NCBI GenBank assembly: GCA_964438605.1
Contig: CAYTKT010000052.1
Location: 1-13,840, forward strand
Length of the DNA stretch: 13,840 nt
Direction: 5' to 3'
From: Alangreenwoodia sp964438605
Lineage (GTDB): Bacteria; Bacillota; Clostridia; Peptostreptococcales; Anaerovoracaceae
Shown in pieces: positions 1 to 5,747 of the stretch. The translations under genes and the position numbers were made by a program. Under the pieces are notes generated by a model. The model saw only the letters and a list, made by a program, of their open reading frames with translations. It had not been told where the DNA came from and did no database searches. Within the stretch, counting starts at the first letter, position 1; the number at the start of each line of letters is the position of its first letter.

Positions 1-18
1 AGAGCATTTTCAATGCTT

Positions 19-165
19 TCAGGGATTTTTTTGCGTTCTAACTGTCGAACTCCCGCTTCCGAGTTTCTTGAAGATGCGGGAGGTGCTTTTTCCATTTTCA
101 TTTCGGTAAGCTTTGGTGATGTATACTTGTTCGGCATTCTTGGATTTGGACAGTGTCACTCTCAT
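19..165 (-). pseudogene. Truncated IS1634-like transposase, N-terminal fragment
   Basis: A 48-residue reading frame starts at the ATG complementary to 163-165 and stops at 19-21. Its start MRVTLSKSKNAEQVYITKAY and the later RIFKKLGS resemble the N-terminus of IS1634-family (IS4-group) transposases, which normally run to roughly 500-600 residues; this match is from memory. Similarity stops after LGS, exactly where a 20-base repeat (36-55) begins, and a stop follows 11 codons later. A Shine-Dalgarno-like AAAGGA lies about 7 bases upstream and an extended -10 promoter precedes it. The fragment lacks all catalytic regions and cannot encode a working transposase. It lies head-away from the trp promoter and is probably a relic of an insertion beside the operon. 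Confidence 0.6.
36..55. repeat. 20-base repeat, copy 1 (possible IS end)
   Basis: TTCTAACTGTCGAACTCCCG matches 303-322 at 19 of 20 positions in the same orientation. Copy 1 interrupts the transposase frame. Copy 2 lies upstream of its promoter, where an element end would be expected. The likeliest reading is terminal repeat sequence of a related element whose body lies left of the window. Confidence 0.5.
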
Positions 166-208
166 TGTGGGAATCCTTTCTTCTTGGTATTTGGTTGCTC
201 CTGACCCT

Positions 209-217
209 ATTATACCA
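209..217 (-). promoter_or_regulatory. Extended -10 promoter of the transposase remnant
   Basis: On the minus strand the sequence reads TGGTATAAT, an extended -10 element with a perfect TATAAT. It lies about 45 bases upstream of the remnant's ATG. No good -35 is seen at 17 bases; TTGTAG sits 20 bases upstream. It probably belonged to the intact insertion sequence and may still fire leftward. Confidence 0.45.
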
Positions 218-302
218 GAAATGCGACAAAAATGCTACAATTTTTTCAAAAAATTTGACAAAAAAATAAAGGAAATTCAACGGTTACAGCCGTTTTGACT
301 CC

Positions 303-322
303 TTCTAACTGTCAAACTCCCG
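303..322. repeat. 20-base repeat, copy 2 (possible outer IS end)
   Basis: TTCTAACTGTCAAACTCCCG differs from copy 1 only at base 314 (A for G). It sits about 140 bases upstream of the transposase start and 33 bases before the trp -35 box, so it may mark the outer end of the element relic. Between the two lies a small inverted repeat (AACGG, 6-base loop, CCGTT, at 279-294). Confidence 0.45.
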
Positions 323-354
323 GATAAGAGTGCGGCTATTTAAAAAATATTGTA

Positions 355-383
355 TTGACATTGGTCCGGAAAAAAATTATAAT
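355..383 (+). promoter_or_regulatory. Sigma-A promoter of the trp operon
   Basis: A perfect TTGACA (355-360) and a perfect TATAAT (378-383) are separated by exactly 17 bases in an AT-rich stretch. Transcription should start near 389-391, about 40 bases before the first helix of the T-box leader. A full-consensus promoter implies strong constitutive initiation, with control left to the downstream T-box attenuator. No operator-like palindrome overlaps it. Confidence 0.85.
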
Positions 384-389
384 ACTACT

Positions 390-697
390 ATATAAAATTT
401 AATATGTTGCTACAACAAAACCGTTGATGCGGGAGTAACGACAGGAGATGCACTCACAGAGAGCCGGCAATGGTGAGAATCCGGCAGTAGGCAGTTTGTC
501 AAATGGGCCGCAGAGGGTGCGGCGAAAAGCGCAGAAAGCTTAGTATACCGCGACGCAGGGCAGGCGTTAAATGCCGGGATATGTCAGTATCCTGTAAAGT
601 GCGCGATTGGTTCGCGAATCAAGGTGGTACCGCGGGAAGTATTTATGGTATATTACTCGTCCTTGGCTGATGTTTCAGCTGAGGGCGTTTTTTATTT
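390..697 (+). promoter_or_regulatory. Tryptophan-responsive T-box leader
   Basis: The leader has the standard parts of a T-box RNA that senses uncharged tRNA. Stem I closes with TGCGG (428-432) on CCGCA (508-512). Above it is an internal specifier loop: AGTA (434-437) on the 5' side and AAATGGG (501-507) on the 3' side, with GACA/TGTC (440-443/497-500) continuing the stem. This places codon TGG (Trp, 504-506) in the specifier position. The distal AGAGAG (458-463) and TGAGA (474-478) elements fit the module that contacts the tRNA elbow. The T-box AAGGTGGTACCGCG (621-634) starts the antiterminator, where AAGG (621-624) pairs with CCTT (661-664). That CCTT is also in the terminator's 5' arm, so the two structures exclude each other. 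Uncharged tRNA-Trp should allow read-through into trpE. The exact 5' end is inferred from the promoter. Confidence 0.9.
658..697 (+). terminator. T-box regulated intrinsic terminator
   Basis: The arms CGTCCTTGGCTGA (658-670) and TCAGCTGAGGGCG (675-687) form 13 continuous pairs, including G-U, around a TGTT loop. TTTTTTATTT follows. Its 5' arm overlaps the 3' strand of the antiterminator, the usual T-box attenuation design. Confidence 0.92.
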
Positions 698-1026
698 ATA
701 AAGCGATATTGTTAAAGCATCGGTTTTGAAATGAGGCTATGGTATTGGTGCGGAAATAATCAGGAAACTGCGGTGACGAGGGTTGCCGATTGGGAATGAC
801 AACGGCAGGCGTTGGTGCGGAGATAGCCTGAAAGATATGGGACGCCGGCGGCGACTGTTTGAAATAATAGCGGTGAGCAGCGACTGCTGCACTCAAAGTC
901 ACGGATGATTTTTGTCTCCAGCGGCCTGAGTGTAGCCGGAAATCTGTGCGGGAAATGATGATGAAAAATCGGGAACCGTATTTGAATGAAAGAGAACAAG
1001 ATGAGATTTCAGAAAGGAGATAAGAA
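698..1026 (+). other. Long untranslated leader between T-box terminator and trpE
   Basis: No convincing gene is seen in these 329 bases. A weak direct repeat is visible: TTGGTGCGGAAATA at 745-758 and TTGGTGCGGAGATA at 812-825, 67 bases apart. The last part supplies the trpE ribosome binding site (AAAGGAGA, about 1013-1020). Frames open on the minus strand are compositionally biased and lack credible starts or family resemblance. Confidence 0.5.
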
Positions 1027-2505
1027 ATGTACAGACCTTCTTTGGAAGAAGCGAGAAAGTTTGCGGAAGACAGGGACAGCGGGTATAAAGTCGTTCCCAT
1101 TATGAAGGAAATTTTATCGGACATGGCAACGCCGATGCAGGTTCTCAAGAAGCTGCTGAAAGTCAGCAGGCATTGTTATATGCTGGAAAGTGTAGAAGAT
1201 ACGGAGAAATGGGGCAGGTATACGTTTCTCGGCTTTGATCCGAAGTTGGAATTGACGTGTACGGACGGCAAACTGAGGATTAAGGCGGGAACGACGATTG
1301 AAACGCAAACAGATCATCCGGGCGGTTATATCAGGAATATTCTGGCGGAAAACAAAAGCCCGAAAATCGACTATATGCCGACGTTTACGGGCGGCCTTGT
1401 GGGATATTTTTCTTATGATTATATCAAGTATTCGGAGCCAAAGCTCAGGCTTGACGCCGACGATCAGGAGAATTTCAACGATGTAGATCTGATGCTGTTT
1501 GACCGTGTTATTGCGTTTGATAATGTGCGGCAAAAGATCATTGTCATTGCAAACGCGCAGCTTTCGGAGATTGAAACGAGCTATAACAAGGCGGTCAGAG
1601 ACATCGATGAGATGATTTCAATTATTCGTGATGGCGAACCGGCAGAACCGCAGCCGGGCGTTTTAAAATCCGATTTTCGCAGGCTGTTTGAAAAGGCTGA
1701 ATTCTGTGAAATGGTTGAAAAGGCAAAGAAATATATTTTTGAAGGGGATATTTTTCAGGTGGTTTTATCAAACAGGATGGATGCAGATTTTGATGGAAGT
1801 TTGTTGAATACGTACAGAATTTTACGGACGCTGAATCCATCGCCGTATATGTTTTACTTCAGCGGTCAGGATGTGGAAATTGCGGGTGCGTCACCGGAAA
1901 CGCTTGTCAAGCTTGAAGACGGTGTGCTTCATACGTTTCCGCTAGCGGGCACGAGGCCCCGGGGAAAGACACCGGAGGAGGACGAAAAACTGGAAAAGGA
2001 ACTGCTTGACGACCCGAAGGAACTGGCGGAGCACAATATGCTGGTTGACCTCGGACGGAATGATATCGGGCGTCTCAGTGAGTTCGGCACGGTTGAGGTC
2101 GAAAAGTATATGAGTATTGAGCGATATTCTCACGTAATGCATATAGGGTCTACTGTCAAAGGCCGGATTCGCAGTGACAAAGACGCGGTAGATGCGGTAG
2201 ATTGTGTGCTTCCGGCGGGGACGCTGTCGGGAGCTCCAAAGATCCGCGCCTGCGAGATTATAAATGAGCTGGAAAATAATAAACGCGGCATTTATGGCGG
2301 GGCTATCGGCTACCTCGATTTTACGGGAAATCTCGATACGTGTATCGCGATCAGAATTGCGTTCCGGAAAAACGGAAAGGTTTTCGTGCGGTCGGGCGCG
2401 GGGATTGTGGCGGACAGCGTACCGGAGACGGAATTTCAGGAATGCATCAACAAGGCGGCGGCCGTCGTGAAGGCGCTGCAGCAGGCTCAGGAGGTGGATG
2501 ACTGA
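1027..2505 (+). CDS. trpE: Anthranilate synthase component I
   Basis: The aminase subunit of anthranilate synthase makes anthranilate from chorismate, using ammonia delivered by TrpG, in the first committed step of tryptophan synthesis. It is cytosolic. At 492 residues it is normal length. The N-terminal domain carries the tryptophan feedback-site motif as MLES (52-55; usually LLES), with its partner NPSPYMFY at 270-277. The C-terminal chorismate-binding domain shows FPLAGTRPRG (304-313), AEHNMLVDLGRND (334-346), LPAGTLSGAPK (395-405), GIYGGAIGY (421-429) and a Mg-binding tail with PETEFQE (466-472). Both feedback motifs are present, so allosteric inhibition by tryptophan is expected. The ATG has AAAGGAGA seven bases upstream. 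The stop TGA shares its A with the trpG start, which suggests translational coupling of the two subunits. Confidence 0.97.
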   Translation: MYRPSLEEARKFAEDRDSGYKVVPIMKEILSDMATPMQVLKKLLKVSRHCYMLESVEDTEKWGRYTFLGFDPKLELTCTDGKLRIKAGTTIETQTDHPGGYIRNILAENKSPKIDYMPTFTGGLVGYFSYDYIKYSEPKLRLDADDQENFNDVDLMLFDRVIAFDNVRQKIIVIANAQLSEIETSYNKAVRDIDEMISIIRDGEPAEPQPGVLKSDFRRLFEKAEFCEMVEKAKKYIFEGDIFQVVLSNRMDADFDGSLLNTYRILRTLNPSPYMFYFSGQDVEIAGASPETLVKLEDGVLHTFPLAGTRPRGKTPEEDEKLEKELLDDPKELAEHNMLVDLGRNDIGRLSEFGTVEVEKYMSIERYSHVMHIGSTVKGRIRSDKDAVDAVDCVLPAGTLSGAPKIRACEIINELENNKRGIYGGAIGYLDFTGNLDTCIAIRIAFRKNGKVFVRSGAGIVADSVPETEFQECINKAAAVVKALQQAQEVDD

Positions 2506-3071
2506 TGATACTTTTGATCGATAATTATGACAGCTTTTCTTACAATCTGTATCAGCTGGTGGGGACTATCAATCCTGACATCAAGGTGATTAGAAATGAT
2601 GAGATGACGCCGGCGGAGGTCAAGACGCTGTTTCCGGAGAGGATTATTCTGTCTCCGGGTCCCGGCAGACCGGAAAATGCGGGAATCTGTGAGGACATCG
2701 TCCGGACATTTGAAGGGAAGATTCCGATTCTCGGAGTGTGTCTTGGCCATCAGGCGATTTGTCAGGTTTACGGGGCTGAAATCACTTATGCGCATCAGTT
2801 GATGCACGGGAAACAGTCGGAAATTTCCGTGGACGAAAACTGCGTGATTTTCCGCGGACTGGGTCCGAAAGTGCAAGGAGCGAGATATCATTCTCTGGCG
2901 GCTGATCCCGGCACGATTCCCGATGTGCTTCAGATTGCTGGCAAGGCGGATGATGGAGATATTATGGCGGTAAAACATCGTGAATACGACGTTTATGGGC
3001 TTCAGTTTCATCCGGAATCGATTTTGACGCCAGACGGGAAACAGATACTTGAAAATTTCCTAAATATATAG
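2505..3071 (+). CDS. trpG: Anthranilate synthase component II, glutamine amidotransferase
   Basis: This class I glutamine amidotransferase hydrolyses glutamine and passes ammonia to TrpE. Its 188 residues match stand-alone TrpG/PabA proteins. The nucleophile is Cys79 in GVCLGHQ (77-83), with His169 and Glu171 of QFHPES completing the triad. The oxyanion-strand motif SPGPGRP is at 50-56. The start ATG overlaps the trpE stop by one base, and GGAGGT lies about nine bases upstream inside trpE. TrpG-type proteins may also serve PabB in folate synthesis; no pabB is visible here, so dual use cannot be judged. It is separate from trpD, unlike the fused form in enterobacteria. Confidence 0.96.
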   Translation: MILLIDNYDSFSYNLYQLVGTINPDIKVIRNDEMTPAEVKTLFPERIILSPGPGRPENAGICEDIVRTFEGKIPILGVCLGHQAICQVYGAEITYAHQLMHGKQSEISVDENCVIFRGLGPKVQGARYHSLAADPGTIPDVLQIAGKADDGDIMAVKHREYDVYGLQFHPESILTPDGKQILENFLNI

Positions 3072-3482
3072 AAATGTGTGATATCTGGCCGGATCGTGCT
3101 GTCGAAGTAAATGGAAAGTCCCGTTAGATGGAGGAGAGAACTGTCCAAAAACTCAAAAGTCAATTTTAAGGTGGAGGACATCGTGAATACGATGTCAAAA
3201 ATGAAGAAGAAGAATAAAATGGCTTCCGGAAATGATTTTGCGGTTCGTTTCGGAACGGAAGTGGGGAATGGTGACCAGTAAAAAATTGGCTTTCGGACAG
3301 TCTGTGTACGGGAGGTGGCAGGTATAGTGGATAAAAATAGAAAATTTTGCTAATCACTGAGGCCGAGAGTGGCGAGGCAACTGCAACTGCAAGTGCTGTA
3401 AGCTGGCCGGATGATATGGCGGATAGAAATGGAAGTTTTAAAATAATTATGCAGGAAAAATTTAAAAAAGGAGGAAACAAAA
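3072..3482 (+). other. 411-base trpG-trpD gap
   Basis: The gap contains no recognised gene and no clear terminator. It holds a weak 32-codon frame at 3183-3281. A stretch at about 3355-3480 stays open in one frame but lacks a start and ribosome binding site and has an Ala/Thr/Glu-rich translation. The gap ends with the trpD ribosome binding site (AAGGAGGAA, about 3470). Cotranscription across it is inferred from the shared strand and pathway. Confidence 0.5.
3183..3281 (+). CDS. Possible 32-residue peptide between trpG and trpD
   Basis: A GTG at 3183 opens a 32-codon frame ending in TAA at 3279-3281. GGTGGAGG lies about eight bases upstream, a good ribosome binding site. The product would be basic at the start (MSKMKKKNKM in positions 4-13) and has no recognised family. 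It could be a chance frame in expanded spacer or a remnant. There are no tryptophan codons, so it is not a leader peptide of the attenuating type. Confidence 0.2.
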   Translation: MNTMSKMKKKNKMASGNDFAVRFGTEVGNGDQ

Positions 3483-4493
3483 ATGATACAGGAAGCGATT
3501 TTAAAATTAGTGGAATCTGAAAATCTTACACATGACGAGGCGGCAGGATGCATCGACGAGATTATGAACGGGAACACGAGCCAGGCGCAGACGGCAGCTT
3601 TTTTGATGGGTCTTGCGGCAAAGGGGGAAACGGTTGAGGAAATCGCGGCATGTGCGGAATCTATGAGAGCTCACGCAACGCGGCTTGAGCACAGCGGGAA
3701 TGTTCTCGAAATCGTCGGGACGGGCGGCGATCGTTCCAATACATTTAATATTTCTACGACCAGCGCCATCGTTATTTCCGCTGCCGGTGTAAAGACAGCG
3801 AAACATGGAAACAGGGCGGCTTCTTCGAAGTGCGGTGCGGCAGACGTGCTGGAAGCTCTTGGTGTCAATATTATGCTGGAACCTGAAAAGATGGAAAAAG
3901 TTTTGGAAGAAGCGGATATTGCATTTATGCATGCGCAGGTCTATCATCAGAGTATGAAATACGTGGCGCCTGTCAGAAAAGAGATGGGATGCCATACGGT
4001 TTTCAATATTCTTGGACCGCTGACGAATCCGGCGTTTAATACGATGCAGGTCATGGGCGTTTATACTGACAAACTGGTGGAACCGATGGCGCAGGTTTTG
4101 ACGAAACTCGGTGTGACAGACGGCATGGTTGTCTTTGGAACGGATGTCATGGATGAGATTTCGCTGAGCGCACCGACGAAAGTTTGTGAGTTCCACAATG
4201 GAAAGTATGAAAATTATGAGATCAGGCCGGAAGATTTCGGGCTTGAGCGCTGTGAAAAGGCAGATCTTGCAGGCGGCGATCCTGTGGAAAATGCGCAGAT
4301 TACAAAGGCGATCCTCAGCGGCGAGGAAAGGGAACACAGGCGGAATGCGGTGCTGATGAATGCGGGCGCTGCGCTGTATATCGCGGGTAAGGCAAAGACG
4401 ATAGCGGAAGGCATCCGGCTGGCTGCAGAGGTAATTGACAGCGGTGCGGCGATGCGCAAGTTGGAGCAGTTTGTCGAACTGACAAACAGATGA
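3483..4493 (+). CDS. trpD: Anthranilate phosphoribosyltransferase
   Basis: The enzyme joins anthranilate to PRPP to give phosphoribosyl-anthranilate. Its 336 residues cover the small helical N-domain (about 1-70) and the alpha/beta phosphoribosyltransferase domain without gaps. Visible motifs are the PRPP loop GTGGD (79-83), KHGNRAASSKCGAADVLEAL (107-126), the anthranilate-site segment APVRKEMG (162-169) and NILGPLTNP (175-183), and the metal-binding Asp224-Glu225 in VMDEIS. The ATG follows a strong AAGGAGGAA. TrpD is a stand-alone protein here, 411 bases after trpG. Confidence 0.97.
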   Translation: MIQEAILKLVESENLTHDEAAGCIDEIMNGNTSQAQTAAFLMGLAAKGETVEEIAACAESMRAHATRLEHSGNVLEIVGTGGDRSNTFNISTTSAIVISAAGVKTAKHGNRAASSKCGAADVLEALGVNIMLEPEKMEKVLEEADIAFMHAQVYHQSMKYVAPVRKEMGCHTVFNILGPLTNPAFNTMQVMGVYTDKLVEPMAQVLTKLGVTDGMVVFGTDVMDEISLSAPTKVCEFHNGKYENYEIRPEDFGLERCEKADLAGGDPVENAQITKAILSGEEREHRRNAVLMNAGAALYIAGKAKTIAEGIRLAAEVIDSGAAMRKLEQFVELTNR

Positions 4494-4699
4494 ACAGGTC
4501 GGCGTGCAGAAGTAAAAATGCGCCAAACAGGATGCAACGCGAAGATGTTGGAAACAGAACGGTGCAATCCCGCGCCAGGGCGAAGGTGCTGGAAAATGAA
4601 TACAGCACGAATAAGGGAAGAAAAATGCGCCAAGCGGAATGCAGCGTGAAGATGACGGAAACGAAGCGGAAGAACTTCGCGTCGAGGCGGAAACGCTGA
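4490..4699 (+). CDS. Doubtful basic 69-codon frame overlapping the trpD stop
   Basis: An ATG at 4490-4492 overlaps the trpD TGA, the arrangement used for coupled translation, and the frame stays open to 4699. The translation is very rich in Arg, Lys and Asn and resembles no family I know. It is largely formed by two copies of a degenerate tandem repeat (from 4514 and 4621). I see no ribosome binding site of its own. It is more likely an open frame inside repeat-derived spacer than a gene. Confidence 0.15.
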   Translation: MNRSACRSKNAPNRMQREDVGNRTVQSRARAKVLENEYSTNKGRKMRQAECSVKMTETKRKNFASRRKR

Positions 4700-4772
4700 G
4701 AAATGCAAGGAGGCGCAGGTGAATTAACGAGCACTGATATCAATTTTACAAGCAGGAGAACAGGGATAATTT
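4494..4772 (+). repeat. trpD-trpC gap with a degenerate 107-base tandem repeat
   Basis: The segment starting AAAAATGCGCCAAACAGGAT at 4514 recurs as AAAAATGCGCCAAGCGGAAT at 4621, and the match continues with changes for about 45 bases (GATG..GGAAAC). The gap has no terminator-like hairpin with a U-tract. The repeat looks like an old local duplication. Confidence 0.6.
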
Positions 4773-5555
4773 ATGATACTTGACGAGATTGCTGAGAGGA
4801 CGCGAAAACGCGTGGAACAGCGGAAGGCGGAGATTCCGCTGGCGGAGATGAGGCAGCGGGTGCAGAAAGCGCCTGTGGGTAATTTTTCATTTGAAAATGC
4901 GCTGAAGACGGAAAGTCTTTCTTTTATCTGCGAGGTGAAAAAGGCGTCGCCATCGAAGGGACTGATTGTCAAAGACTTTTCTTATGTGCAGATTGCGAAG
5001 GATTATGAGGCAGCAGGTGCGGCAGCCGTTTCTGTGCTGACAGAGCCGTATTTTTTCCAGGGAGCCGACAGTTTTCTGACGGAGATAAAAGAAAATATTT
5101 CTATTCCGGTATTGCGCAAGGATTTTACAGTTGATGAGTATATGATTTATGAGGCGAAGGTTATCGGAGCCGATGCGGTTCTTTTGATTTGTTCGCTGCT
5201 CGATACGGAAACGATCAGGACCTATCTGAAGATTGCTGACGGGCTGGGACTTTCGGCAATCGTGGAAGCACATGACCAGATGGAAGTCGGGTCGGCTCTT
5301 GCGGCGGGTGCAAGGATTATCGGCGTAAATAACAGGAATTTGAAAGATTTTACTGTAGATATTGAGAATAGTATTCGCTTGAGAAGATTGGTACCTGATG
5401 GTGTGATTTTCGTTTCAGAAAGCGGAATTAAAACGCCGCAGGACATTGCGGCGCTGCGTGAAAACGGCACGGATGCTGTTTTGATCGGGGAATCGCTGAT
5501 GGTCAGCAGGGATAAAAAAGCAGAACTTGACAGACTCAGAGGGATACCATATTGA
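4773..5555 (+). CDS. trpC: Indole-3-glycerol phosphate synthase
   Basis: The enzyme decarboxylates and closes the ring of CdRP to form indole-3-glycerol phosphate. The 260 residues form a single (beta/alpha)8 barrel of usual length, not fused to TrpF. Catalytic-site residues are visible: Glu54 and Lys56 in CEVKKASPSKG, Lys116 in RKDF, Glu165 in VEAHD, the Asn pair in GVNNRNL (184-190), and Glu216-Ser217 in SESGI. The phosphate-binding GES end motif is at 239-241. The ribosome binding site is AGGAGAA at 4754-4760, about 12 bases from the ATG, which is rather distant; AGGGAT nearer the start is an alternative. Confidence 0.97.
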   Translation: MILDEIAERTRKRVEQRKAEIPLAEMRQRVQKAPVGNFSFENALKTESLSFICEVKKASPSKGLIVKDFSYVQIAKDYEAAGAAAVSVLTEPYFFQGADSFLTEIKENISIPVLRKDFTVDEYMIYEAKVIGADAVLLICSLLDTETIRTYLKIADGLGLSAIVEAHDQMEVGSALAAGARIIGVNNRNLKDFTVDIENSIRLRRLVPDGVIFVSESGIKTPQDIAALRENGTDAVLIGESLMVSRDKKAELDRLRGIPY

Positions 5556-5747
5556 TCAAAGCGGGCCTGTCTGCGGTTTACTTTGTAAACCGCAGACAGG
5601 CCCCATGCCGAGTTTTCCTGCTGTTGCACGAGGTTGATGTGTGCGCAATACTCGACCGAATGACATCTTCCTGGAATTGGCGGAGGCGATAAGCCGCTTT
5701 TGCAGGGTTAACCCGGTTTGTAGACTGATTTACGGAGTATATTATAT
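5556..5747 (+). other. trpC-trpF gap with palindromes
   Basis: The 192 bases begin with a long perfect hairpin (listed separately). They also hold a GCGG/CCGC stem followed by TTTTGC near 5680-5703, and a perfect GGGTTAACCC palindrome at 5705-5714. GGAG at 5734-5737 serves trpF. No coding sequence is seen. Confidence 0.5.
5563..5603. repeat. Perfect 19-bp inverted repeat (hairpin) after trpC
   Basis: GGGCCTGTCTGCGGTTTAC at 5563-5581 is followed by TTT and its exact reverse complement at 5585-5603. It starts seven bases after the trpC stop. Neither strand has a following U-tract, so it does not look like a normal intrinsic terminator and trpF must be reached through it. It may be an RNA-processing or mRNA-stabilising element, or a mobile palindromic repeat. 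Confidence 0.85.

Noticed and set aside
696..1148. A 150-codon minus-strand frame through the trpE leader and start of trpE
   Set aside because: It overlaps the T-box terminator and the trpE start, lacks a ribosome binding site and shows no protein family.
3507..4526. A 339-codon minus-strand reading frame opposite trpD
   Set aside because: It is exactly antisense to a well-supported trpD, has no ribosome binding site or recognisable motif, and is explained by codon bias of trpD.
5705..5714. GGGTTAACCC palindrome as an operator for trpF
   Set aside because: There is no promoter near it and the site is only ten bases long, so a regulatory role has no support.
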